62,982 bases of DNA from an uncultured bacterium (GTDB lineage Bacteria > Verrucomicrobiota > Kiritimatiellia > RFP12 > UBA1067). Shown one piece after another: positions 8,936-17,945 of this stretch. Numbering within the stretch: the stretch's first letter is position 1; every line of letters begins with the position of its first letter. Both the position numbers and the translations under genes were made by a program. The stretch is from contig CADCOC010000012.1 of NCBI GenBank assembly GCA_902802945.1, positions 1 to 62,982 of the forward strand, read 5' to 3'. The notes below the pieces were generated by a model, which was not told the DNA's origin, did not search any database, and saw only the letters and a list, made by a program, of their open reading frames with translations.

Positions 8936-10162
8936 TCAGCCGCCTAGGACCTTGGCGATGCGGCCAACGGCCTCTTCCACGTTCTCGCGCGAGTTGAAGG
9001 CGGAGATGCGGATGTAGCCTTCGCCGGCGCGTCCGAAACCTGCGCCAGGCGTGGTTACAACGTTCGCCTCCTTGAGCAGGCGGTCGAAGAACTCCCAACT
9101 GTCGCTCTTGACGTTCACCCAGAGGTACGGGGAGTCCGTTCCGCCCGTGACGTCGTATCCGAGGGCGAGAAGGGCGTCCTTGACGACCTTCGCGTTGCCG
9201 AGGTAGAAGTCGATCGTCGCCTTCGTCTGGGCCGCACCCTCTGGGGAATACACGGCCTCGGCGCCGCGCTGGGTGATGTAGCTGCAGCCGTTGAACTTCG
9301 TAGTCTGGCGGCGCGTCCAGAACGGGCGCAGCTCTGCGGACGAGCCATCGGCTTTCCACGCGACGAGTCCCTTCGGAACCACGGTGTAGCCGCAGCGCAC
9401 GCCGGTGAAACCAGCTGTCTTGGAGAAGCTGCGGAACTCGATCGCGCATTCGCGCGCGCCGGCGCATTCGTAGATCGAGTGCGGGATTCCGGGCGTGCGG
9501 ATGAACGCCTCGTACGCGGCGTCGAAGAGTATTAGCGCCTTGTTTGCGCGCGCCCAGTCGACCCATGCCTGGAGCTGTGCCTTCGTGGCCGTGGCGCCGG
9601 TGGGGTTGTTCGGGAAGCAGAGGTATACGACATCCGCCTCAAGGTTGCCAGGGGCGGGCACAAAGCCGTTTGCGGCGTTGCCGTCAAGATAGATAAGCCC
9701 CGAATAACGGCCGTCCGTGTTCGCGCCGGTGCGCCCGGCCATGACGTTCGTATCGACGTAAACCGGATAGACGGGATCCGGCACGGCGATCTTCACGTCC
9801 TGTCCGAACAGCTCCTGGATGTTTCCGCAGTCGCACTTGGCGCCGTCGGAGACGAATATCTCGTCGGAAGCGACGTCTATCCCGCGTTTCTGGAAATCGT
9901 TCTCGGCGATGGCGTCGCGGAGAAAGGCGTAGCCCTGCTCTGGACCGTAGCCGTGGAACGTCTCCCGCGCGGCCTCGTCGTCCACCGCCTTGTGCATGGC
10001 GGCGACCACCGCCGGGGCGAGCGGCTCCGTCACGTCGCCGATGCCGAGACGGATGATCTTCGCATCCGGGTGCGCGTCCTGGTGCGCCTTGACGCGGTGG
10101 GCGATTTCGGTGAAAAGGTATGAAGCCTGGATTTTCAGGTAGTTTTCGTTGACGCGTATCAT
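8936..10162 (-). CDS. dapL: LL-diaminopimelate aminotransferase
   Basis: The 408-residue length matches the family (about 410). It is a class I/II PLP aminotransferase with the DapL N-terminus ([16 protein letters not shown], then [13 protein letters not shown]), the [17 protein letters not shown] segment, [16 protein letters not shown], and the PLP lysine in [12 protein letters not shown] (about residue 247). It makes LL-diaminopimelate from tetrahydrodipicolinate in one step, bypassing DapC/D/E, for lysine and peptidoglycan. This route is typical of Chlamydiae, Verrucomicrobia and relatives, plants and some anaerobes, and supports a PVC host. A ribosome site (AGAAGG) lies about eight bases before the ATG, and an extended -10 is at 10195. 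Confidence 0.92.
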   Translation of the reverse strand: MIRVNENYLKIQASYLFTEIAHRVKAHQDAHPDAKIIRLGIGDVTEPLAPAVVAAMHKAVDDEAARETFHGYGPEQGYAFLRDAIAENDFQKRGIDVASDEIFVSDGAKCDCGNIQELFGQDVKIAVPDPVYPVYVDTNVMAGRTGANTDGRYSGLIYLDGNAANGFVPAPGNLEADVVYLCFPNNPTGATATKAQLQAWVDWARANKALILFDAAYEAFIRTPGIPHSIYECAGARECAIEFRSFSKTAGFTGVRCGYTVVPKGLVAWKADGSSAELRPFWTRRQTTKFNGCSYITQRGAEAVYSPEGAAQTKATIDFYLGNAKVVKDALLALGYDVTGGTDSPYLWVNVKSDSWEFFDRLLKEANVVTTPGAGFGRAGEGYIRISAFNSRENVEEAVGRIAKVLGG

Positions 10163-10194
10163 TTTTTAGCCTTCTTTCTGTCGTGGGTGCAGTT

Positions 10195-10204
10195 AGTATA
10201 GCAC
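10195..10204 (-). promoter_or_regulatory. dapL promoter, extended -10
   Basis: TGTGCTATACT on the minus strand, about 33 bases before the dapL ATG. Here a normal leader with ribosome site is present. Confidence 0.45.
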
Positions 10205-10284
10205 ATTTCTGCGCACTTGTGCGGGGTAAGTCATTTTGAGGTATACTCTGTCTTTTCACCATCTCTGCAAAAATGATTTTCGGC

Positions 10285-10314
10285 TTGCGGGGTGCGGTGA
10301 GATTGTGGTATCAT
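10285..10314 (+). promoter_or_regulatory. Promoter of the giant surface-protein gene
   Basis: TTGCGG (10285-10290), 18-base spacer, TATCAT (10309-10314) with upstream TTGTGG. The 67-base leader ends in AAAGGAGG (10369-10376) before ATG 10382, a strong ribosome site. Confidence 0.5.
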
Positions 10315-10381
10315 TATATCTATTCAACTGGTCAAGGGGTTGCATCGAAAACGCCCTGCCAAGTGAAAAAGGAGGAAAACG

Positions 10382-13300
10382 ATGAGAAAACTTATCTGTG
10401 CTCTGGCGCTTATGGGCGCGGTGACGGTACTTGCCGACGGGTTGCCCGCTGGCTACACGCAGCTGCCGTACCTCAAGGCGAACGCGAACGTCCAGGTCAA
10501 GACCGGCTACATGCCGAAGTCAACGGACAAGATCGTGATGACGTGGTGTCCGGTACGGGTCAACGCAACGGAGGCCCTCTGGTGCGCGCGCTCGGCGGTG
10601 GGCACTGCCGCGTTCACGGCGTTTCAGTACAGCAGCAGCAAGGTCGGCGTCCTCTACAACAACGGCTCGACCGATACCGACACGTCCACCGCCACCGTCA
10701 CCGTCAAGAAGCGCGATCCCGTTGTCGCCTATACAAAGTACACCATCATCGCCGATGGCAACGCCGGGACGGTCGCGGTCACAAACGCCTTTACGGGCGC
10801 GGAGGTGGCGAACTGCTCGTTCACTATCTCCTCCAGCTTCACGGTCGGGTCGCAGCTCTGCCTGTTTGCATCGCACGCCACCAGCGCCGCAACCGCCAAC
10901 GGGAACTGGTCGTCCCACTTCCTCTATTCGTTCAAGGTCTATGACGCGGCGGGGACGCTGAAGCTCGACCTCGTTCCCGCGAAGGACTCCAGCGGCACCG
11001 TCGGCCTCTACGACACCGTGGGCGGCAGCTTCAAGACGAAGAGTACCAGCACCGGCTCGCTCACCGACGCACTGATCGACAAGACCTTCGACGACTTTGT
11101 CCTTATCGACGACGAGGTGTTCGGGAAGGTCACGGTGAATTCCGGCAAGACGCTCAACCTCAACGGACACAACCTCACCGCAAGCGACATCGCCGGTTCC
11201 GGCACGATCACCGACACCATGGTTGACCTCACGGAACCCGACAGCAACGGCAACCACGTGTCGTCCACCAGCACGTTCTACGGTGGTACCGTTGGCGCCA
11301 ACCTCTTCAACAACAATTTTTCGCGAGTGGTTGACAGCACCCATCGTATCATCCTCCAAAAAGCCAATCTTCCGCTTGAGGTGGACTACGACTTCTGGTC
11401 TCCGCGCGTCGTGAATGCCTACAAGCTGTATTGCGGTCCGGGCGCCGGGAACCGAAACCCGAAGGACTGGGATTTCTACGGCTCGAACGACAAGGAGAAC
11501 TGGACGCTGCTCGACTCCCAAAGAAACGTAAACCTGAGCGGTGACAGCAAGGCGGTGGTGACGAAAGTATGCAACCTCAGTAATACGACCGCCTACCGCT
11601 ATTATCGCTTCAAAGGCATCGCGGGCAGGGACAACGGCTACTTTGAGATGGTGCAGCTTGAATACTTCTATTCGCACACGGGCGAACTTCACCTGAACGT
11701 GCCGTCCGGGAAGACTGTCAACAACTCCACCGTCTCGCTGACCGGCAAGTTCAAGCTGGTCAAGGAGGGCGCGGGCGCGTACATCGCCGCGAAGGCGAGC
11801 CAGACGTACTCCGGCGGAACTGAGCTTCGCGGCGGAACGATCGACTCCAGCTCCGCAAGTCTCGCAAACCCGTTCGGCAGCGTCGCCACCGTTGACGTGT
11901 TTTCGTCTCTCGACGTCCATGCGCTGAACTTCTCGAAGTTCGTCATGAAGGACGGCTCGACGCTCGACTTGACCGGATGCGAAAGCGCGTATGATGCGAG
12001 CAACTTCTCGTTCGCCTCCGGCGCAAACGTGACCGTCGATGTGACGGGTCGCACCATCGAGACGGGTACGCGCATCGTGGAATGGGGTGCGAAACCGCAG
12101 AACGTCACGTTCGCGTTCGTCCCGTCCGGCGACGAGCCTGTCGTCGGCGGCACGGGTCTTTTCTACGGCCTCGTCGGCAACGACGCCGAGTTCGCGTGGT
12201 GGACCGGCACGGGACACGACGGCGATCCGACGAATCCTGTGAACTGGGCGTGTACGAACGCCGCGGGCAATGTGATCGCGGACGGACTCCCCTCATCGCC
12301 CACGACTGTGTTCTTCGCTGGCGACGTCTCGGTGCAGGCGCCGTCCGACTACAGCCTCGCCCCGTACAGATGCGTCGTGAAGGACTGCACGCTCACGGCG
12401 GACAGCGACTTGCGCGGCTTCGGGCCGATCGAAATCGCGAGCGGCTGCACGCTGAACCTGAACGGACACAAGCTCCATGCCACGGAAGTCGTCGGCACGG
12501 GAACAATCGCCGGGAACGACATGGCTCCAGACCATTCGCTTGACCTCACGGAGCCGGACAACAACGGCAACCACGTGTCATCCACCACCACGTTCTTAAA
12601 CTCATCAGTGACGGCCGCCACGCTCTTCAACAACAACTATGCGCGAGCCAGCACGGACAACACCAAGCGCATCATCCTGTCGGTGGACAATCTTCCGCTT
12701 GTCGTGGACTACGACATGCTCACGCCTCAGATCGTGAACATGTACAGGATGTACTGCGGGCCGATGGACGGCGTACAGGCCAGATGTCCGAAGGACTGGG
12801 AATTCTACGGCTCGAACGACAAGGAGAACTGGACTCTGCTCGACTCGCGCAGCGGCGTGACCTGGCCAACAGAGCAGACGGCGCGCTCCTACTGCTTCTA
12901 CAACACGACACCCTACCGCTACTACCGTTTCAAGGGCCTCACAAGCAGCGGCAGCGGTAGCTCTGTCAGCAACGACAGATACTTCGAGATGGTTCAGCTG
13001 GAATACTTCTACCAGAGTGTCGCGGGCGAACTCCACCTGCACGTCCCCGCAGGCGTGACGAACACGAACTCCACGGTCTTGTTCGATGGAAACCTCAAGC
13101 TGGTGAAGGAAGGTGACGGCACGTTCATTGCGGCGAAGACCGATCAGCAGTATTTGGGCGGCACGGACATCCTCGGCGGCACGGTCAAGCTTGCCAGCGG
13201 GGGGCAGGACCAGCTGCTCGGAGCGAAGGAATCGCAGGTTCGCTTGGCGGACGGCGCGGTGTTTGACATCAACGACTGCACGCGGGCATACCATTACAAC

Positions 13301-16300
13301 TTCGTTTCAGACGGAGGCACGCTGACGAACTCTGGTTCCGGTTTGGGTTCCGGTGTCGCCCAGCTGGGTTCATTGACGCTGACGGCGGACTCCGTTCTCG
13401 ATTCCACGCATTCGCTTGGATTCGTCAATGCATCCTACACGCCAACCCTGCTTGACCTCGGCGGGCACACCCTCGACGTGAACACGGGGAGCGGAGGCGT
13501 CTTCCGCATGACGAACTGCGATGCGTCGAACGGCAACGTGCGCGTAACGTCGACCAGCGCTGGCATCATGTCGTTCGTCAATGGCGAGGTTCGCGCACCG
13601 ACGGTTGATTTCGACCTTTCCTGCGTGGTGAATCCCGCCTCGCCTACGACGGTACGGAACCTCCTGCTGCATGCGCCGTGCACCACTCTGGCGAATACGC
13701 AGACCATCAGCGTATTCGGACGCTTCAAGACCGAGACATTGGACTTCCCCGACGTCAGGCTTGAGGACGGTTCCACGTTCGACCTCTCTGGGCAGGAAGG
13801 CACGTTGAGTACGGCGGGCAACAGTACACATGCTTCGCAATACTACATGACGTTCTCGCCCAACGCGACGATTGCCGTTGACGTGGGTGCGCGCAACGTC
13901 GCGGTCGGCGACTGCCTCGTCTCGTGGCCGGCTGGTTTCGCGCCTGCGGCGTCCGTGAAGTTCGTCCTTTGCGCGAACGGTGCGCCGGTGGAGGGCAAGT
14001 CCCTTGCCGTGGTCGAGAGCGACGACCGACACGGAATCTACGTGAAGGAGTCCGGCACGCCCGACTACGCGATGTGGGACAACGGCTGGAAGTTCTACAC
14101 GCAGGACGGAGAGGAGGTCGCCGGCTGGACTGACGGCGTCACGACCAACATGCAGGTGCGCTTTTCGACGGCGGCGGAATACACGGCGTTCTGCAACGCA
14201 GGCGCGGTCACGCCGTCCGCGTTCGTGCTGACCGCGGACAGCCTCACGATTCCGGCGGGCACGACCGTGGATCTCGACAGGACGGGAACGATCGCTGTCA
14301 ACGAGGGGACCGTGTTCGACGTGAACGGCGGGCACCTCAAGCTGCCCGCAACCCTGGCGGGAGGACTCAAGGCGTTCACGGTGACGAACTCGGCGGAGCA
14401 GGTCGGTACGCTTGAGATCGCCGTCGCGGAAGGGGAGTCGTACGTCAACACGCTGATGACGCTCACGGGCAACCTGAAGTTCTTGAAGACGGGTGCGGGG
14501 ACGTTCACGGCGTCGAAGTCGGGGCAGACGTACTCGGGCGGTACGGTGGTTGAGGGCGGCGTGCTGGCGAGTGGACTTCCCGGCAGCTCCCATCCTTTCG
14601 GCGCGGATTTCGGAACGGGCGGGGCGAACCTTCTCCTGAACGGATCGTTCGACGAGGGTGAAGTCACTGTCAACAGCGGAAACTACGGCTACTTCGCCAG
14701 TAATGGTGCGACGAACCCCCACTGGAGCTACGTAGTCGGAACTGGAAATGGCTCAATTGGATTGACGGTTGCGGGTACCACATGGCTTGCAAACCAGAAC
14801 GTCGGGAAGTATGCACTGCTCATCCAGAAAAATGGCAAGGTGTACCAGGACGTGAACATCAGCGCGAGCGGCTACTACGACTGGTCCTTCAACTGCGCCA
14901 AGCGGACAAAGTACACTGGCAACGCCATGGAAGTCTATCTAATCAAGCTCGACGGCGGCGGCAACGAAACGGTCACCAATCGCCTTGCCTCGGCGACGCC
15001 CGGAAACGACAACTTCTGGAGATATGGCGGAACCGTAAAGATAGACGAGCCGGGCGCGTACAGGTTGATGATCTACCAGCCGACGACTACCTCCGACTTG
15101 TCCAACTGCTACGACGACTTTGTGCTGCGTCCGACGGCCGACACGGGCCGGATCACGGTCTTGACCGGCGGGACATTCGACTTCAACGGCAGGGGTGACT
15201 TCTTTATCTACCAGATTGCCTTCGACGGCGGAACGGCTCGGAACACCGGTGCGAACCTAGGCAACGGCACCGCGCAGATCGGTTCGGTGATCGTCACCGC
15301 CGAAGGTTCCCGCTTCGAGGCCCAGAACAGCATCGGACTTGTCGGCTATGGTTACAGGCAGTGCCAGTTGGTTCTTTGCGGACATACGCTTACGGTGGAC
15401 GTCGCTTCGGGCAAGAGTTTCTGGCTCTACAACACGGTCGTGAGCGATGGCACGTTTGACGTGACCGGCGCGGGCACGCTGGACATTGACAAGACTGCCA
15501 TCGTCGCAACGAACGCATCGTTCCGGATCGGCAGCGCGATGAACGTCAAGGTGCCCGTCTCGGTGCGCGATTACATAGCCTTGTTCGCAGGCAACAACGG
15601 CGTTGGTACGGCAGCACTGAACGTTTACGGCTCGTTCAAACCCTCCGCGCACAACTACTTCTACGGCCCGACGATGCAGGACGGCTCGACGATCGATCTC
15701 TCGGCGAGGACGAGCCCGATGCCGCTCGTCTCCGATGCCTGGGACGGCGACAGAACGCTCAAGTTCGCCTCGGGTGCCACGGTGACGATCGACGTGGGCG
15801 ACCGCGCGGCCACCCTTGCACGTGGCACGCGCCTGATGTCGTGGAGCGCGATTCCCTCCGGCGTCACGTTCACGTTCGGCCCGGAGGCGACGCAGACCGG
15901 CATCACGCCGTTCCTGACCGCCACGGGGCTTTTCTACGGCGAGGCGAGCAACGTCGCGGAATTCGCGTTCTGGACGGGCGCCGGCAACGACGGCGACCCG
16001 ACGAATCCCGACAACTGGAGATGCGTGAATGCGAGCGGCGACGAGATCGAGGACGGACTTCCCTCTTCCTCGACGATCGTGTACCTTGGCGGCGATGCGG
16101 CGAGCGAGATCACGCTTCAGCCGTCATCCGGATATGACGTCGTGCCGAGCAAGTGCGTGGTGAGCAACTGCACACTCGCGGCGGACTGCGACTGGCGCGT
16201 GTTCGGTACGCTCGAGATCGCGAGCGGCTGCACGGTGAACCTGAACGGACACAAGCTCTACGCGACCGAAGTTGCGGGCAGCGGCACGATCGCCGGCTCT

Positions 16301-17770
16301 TCCGACCTCACGGAGCCGGACGTCAACGGCAATCACGTATCGTGCAACAATGTGTTATATGGCGGTTCACAGGCGGCCAACCTCTTCAACAACAATTTTT
16401 CGCGAGTGGGTGACAGCACGCATCGCATCATCCTCGAAACAGCCAATCTTCCGCTTGTGGTGGACTACGACTTCGGAGTTGGCACGGTTGTGAACTGCTA
16501 CAACATCTATACCGGGCCAGACGACGGGGGCAGGCGTCCCAAGTCATGGGAATTCTACGGCTCGGACGACAAGACGAACTGGACGCTCCTCGACGCCAGG
16601 AGAAACATGATCTGGCCGACCAATCCGCAGATGACGCGTGCCCTCGCGTTCGAGAACGCCACGGCCTACCGTTACTACCGTTTCAAGGTGCTCGAAAGCA
16701 ACAACGCCAACTACCTTGAGTTGGTGCAGCTTGAGTACTTCGGCCCTGTTCAGGATGAACTCCACCTCGACATTCCCGCCGGAGCGACGCTGATCAACGA
16801 CTCGGTGCTGTTGACCGGCCACATGAAGTTCGTCAAGGAAGGCGAGGGAACGTATATCGGAAGATTCCAGTCGCAGTCTTACAGCGGCGGCACCCTCATC
16901 GCCGCCGGCAAGGCGCAACCCGGCGTGGGCGCGGCGGCGAACTCAGATTCCGGGTACCTCTATCGAAAGCCGTTCGGGTTCGGAAGCGTCACGGTCGCGC
17001 AGGGCGCGACGTTCGATGTCCGCTCCAACTACGATTACGTCATGCAGGAATTCATCGTTGACGGCGGCACCTTCCAAAGCACCGGGGTGGACATGACGAA
17101 GACCGGATGGAGCGGCGCCATCATTTCGAAGATGACCGCCGATTCGAACCTGGACGTCGAGAACACGCTCGTATTCGGGCCTGGCACGATGGACCTGGGC
17201 GGCAATACGCTGTCCGTTGACATCACGCCCGCCAAGACGCTGTACTTGCGCGGCAATACCGTCACGAACGGCATAATCGACATCACGAGAGGTGGAACTC
17301 TGAATATCGGTGGCGCCACCGATGCGCGGACTGTTGATTTCAGGGTCAATTGCGCGCTGAACGTGGGTGCCGCGCTGAGCGTACACGACTACGAGGCGGC
17401 GTACAGCTACAACGCCAACGGCGGTACGGCGGCGCTGAACGTGTATGGCGCGTTCAAGCCCACGGTGGCGTGCTTCTACGGCCCGACGCTGCAGGACGGC
17501 TCGACGCTGGACCTCTCCGCGTGGCCGGGCGGCTGGCCGGTCGCCTCGGGCTTCACGTCCGGCAACACGGCGATCAGGTTCGCCGACGGCGCCACGGTCA
17601 AGGTCAAGGTTGGCGCGAGTAGAGTCGGGGGCGCGCGCGGAACGAAGATTCTCGGCTGGACCACTGCGCCTGCTGTCACGTTCATGCCCGCCGAAGGCGA
17701 GCGCATTGGCCTGCGGAAGAAGGACGACGGCCTCTACCTCTACAAGGGCTTGATCATCCTCGTGCGGTAG
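10382..17770 (+). CDS. Giant secreted repeat protein: LamG-like domain, discoidin-like modules and beta-strand repeats
   Basis: The 2462-residue protein begins with a signal peptide (MRKLICALALMGAVTVLADG). Residues about 20-225 look LamG-like (GYTQLPYLKANANVQVKTGY). Three copies of a discoidin/F5-8C-like module follow, each running from LTEPD-NGNHVS to AYRYYRFK and MVQLEYF: about 281-435, 720-880 and 1976-2120. Each is followed by a beta-strand repeat of the autotransporter-associated kind (KLVKEG-GTFIAAK, Y-GGT). Two WTGTGHDGDPTNP-NW segments introduce copies 2 and 3. Residues about 1410-1580 hold a different galactose-binding-like domain (LLLNGSFDEGEV). The C-terminus (LYLYKGLIILVR) shows no autotransporter barrel, LPXTG or PEP-CTERM, so the anchor is unknown. 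A role in glycan binding or adhesion is inferred. Confidence 0.75.
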   Translation: MRKLICALALMGAVTVLADGLPAGYTQLPYLKANANVQVKTGYMPKSTDKIVMTWCPVRVNATEALWCARSAVGTAAFTAFQYSSSKVGVLYNNGSTDTDTSTATVTVKKRDPVVAYTKYTIIADGNAGTVAVTNAFTGAEVANCSFTISSSFTVGSQLCLFASHATSAATANGNWSSHFLYSFKVYDAAGTLKLDLVPAKDSSGTVGLYDTVGGSFKTKSTSTGSLTDALIDKTFDDFVLIDDEVFGKVTVNSGKTLNLNGHNLTASDIAGSGTITDTMVDLTEPDSNGNHVSSTSTFYGGTVGANLFNNNFSRVVDSTHRIILQKANLPLEVDYDFWSPRVVNAYKLYCGPGAGNRNPKDWDFYGSNDKENWTLLDSQRNVNLSGDSKAVVTKVCNLSNTTAYRYYRFKGIAGRDNGYFEMVQLEYFYSHTGELHLNVPSGKTVNNSTVSLTGKFKLVKEGAGAYIAAKASQTYSGGTELRGGTIDSSSASLANPFGSVATVDVFSSLDVHALNFSKFVMKDGSTLDLTGCESAYDASNFSFASGANVTVDVTGRTIETGTRIVEWGAKPQNVTFAFVPSGDEPVVGGTGLFYGLVGNDAEFAWWTGTGHDGDPTNPVNWACTNAAGNVIADGLPSSPTTVFFAGDVSVQAPSDYSLAPYRCVVKDCTLTADSDLRGFGPIEIASGCTLNLNGHKLHATEVVGTGTIAGNDMAPDHSLDLTEPDNNGNHVSSTTTFLNSSVTAATLFNNNYARASTDNTKRIILSVDNLPLVVDYDMLTPQIVNMYRMYCGPMDGVQARCPKDWEFYGSNDKENWTLLDSRSGVTWPTEQTARSYCFYNTTPYRYYRFKGLTSSGSGSSVSNDRYFEMVQLEYFYQSVAGELHLHVPAGVTNTNSTVLFDGNLKLVKEGDGTFIAAKTDQQYLGGTDILGGTVKLASGGQDQLLGAKESQVRLADGAVFDINDCTRAYHYNFVSDGGTLTNSGSGLGSGVAQLGSLTLTADSVLDSTHSLGFVNASYTPTLLDLGGHTLDVNTGSGGVFRMTNCDASNGNVRVTSTSAGIMSFVNGEVRAPTVDFDLSCVVNPASPTTVRNLLLHAPCTTLANTQTISVFGRFKTETLDFPDVRLEDGSTFDLSGQEGTLSTAGNSTHASQYYMTFSPNATIAVDVGARNVAVGDCLVSWPAGFAPAASVKFVLCANGAPVEGKSLAVVESDDRHGIYVKESGTPDYAMWDNGWKFYTQDGEEVAGWTDGVTTNMQVRFSTAAEYTAFCNAGAVTPSAFVLTADSLTIPAGTTVDLDRTGTIAVNEGTVFDVNGGHLKLPATLAGGLKAFTVTNSAEQVGTLEIAVAEGESYVNTLMTLTGNLKFLKTGAGTFTASKSGQTYSGGTVVEGGVLASGLPGSSHPFGADFGTGGANLLLNGSFDEGEVTVNSGNYGYFASNGATNPHWSYVVGTGNGSIGLTVAGTTWLANQNVGKYALLIQKNGKVYQDVNISASGYYDWSFNCAKRTKYTGNAMEVYLIKLDGGGNETVTNRLASATPGNDNFWRYGGTVKIDEPGAYRLMIYQPTTTSDLSNCYDDFVLRPTADTGRITVLTGGTFDFNGRGDFFIYQIAFDGGTARNTGANLGNGTAQIGSVIVTAEGSRFEAQNSIGLVGYGYRQCQLVLCGHTLTVDVASGKSFWLYNTVVSDGTFDVTGAGTLDIDKTAIVATNASFRIGSAMNVKVPVSVRDYIALFAGNNGVGTAALNVYGSFKPSAHNYFYGPTMQDGSTIDLSARTSPMPLVSDAWDGDRTLKFASGATVTIDVGDRAATLARGTRLMSWSAIPSGVTFTFGPEATQTGITPFLTATGLFYGEASNVAEFAFWTGAGNDGDPTNPDNWRCVNASGDEIEDGLPSSSTIVYLGGDAASEITLQPSSGYDVVPSKCVVSNCTLAADCDWRVFGTLEIASGCTVNLNGHKLYATEVAGSGTIAGSSDLTEPDVNGNHVSCNNVLYGGSQAANLFNNNFSRVGDSTHRIILETANLPLVVDYDFGVGTVVNCYNIYTGPDDGGRRPKSWEFYGSDDKTNWTLLDARRNMIWPTNPQMTRALAFENATAYRYYRFKVLESNNANYLELVQLEYFGPVQDELHLDIPAGATLINDSVLLTGHMKFVKEGEGTYIGRFQSQSYSGGTLIAAGKAQPGVGAAANSDSGYLYRKPFGFGSVTVAQGATFDVRSNYDYVMQEFIVDGGTFQSTGVDMTKTGWSGAIISKMTADSNLDVENTLVFGPGTMDLGGNTLSVDITPAKTLYLRGNTVTNGIIDITRGGTLNIGGATDARTVDFRVNCALNVGAALSVHDYEAAYSYNANGGTAALNVYGAFKPTVACFYGPTLQDGSTLDLSAWPGGWPVASGFTSGNTAIRFADGATVKVKVGASRVGGARGTKILGWTTAPAVTFMPAEGERIGLRKKDDGLYLYKGLIILVR

Positions 17771-17794
17771 GACGCGGATTTCTGCCGTGCCGTG

Positions 17795-17839
17795 ACAGCA
17801 AGCGTACAACAGCAAGACTTGCTGTAGTGCGCTTGCTGT
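17795..17839 (+). repeat. 45-base near-perfect hairpin after the giant gene
   Basis: Outer arms ACAGCAAGCG/CGCTTGCTGT and inner arms ACAGCAAG/CTTGCTGT, with a one-base centre. It starts 25 bases after the stop and could end transcription, but no T-tract follows. Its 5' half recurs almost identically inside the GH89-like gene at 1123, so it is a dispersed element. Confidence 0.6.
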
Positions 17840-17886
17840 TCCAAAACGATGAATGGGTGCTGCCGTCTTCCCAATGCGAACGACAA

Positions 17887-17921
17887 GGGCGAAGAATCTG
17901 CAAAATGTCGATTCTTCGCCC
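17887..17921 (-). terminator. Hairpin downstream of ftsK
   Basis: Perfect 12-base arms GGGCGAAGAATC / GATTCTTCGCCC around an 11-base loop, 24 bases beyond the ftsK stop. Placement between convergent genes fits a terminator. The missing T-run lowers confidence. Confidence 0.55.
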
Positions 17922-17945
17922 CACCACGATCATTTGGATAACACC

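Noticed and set aside
10520..12217. 565-codon minus-strand frame inside the giant gene
   Set aside because: Complementary-strand shadow; low-complexity Val/Arg/Gly content and no homology-like motifs.
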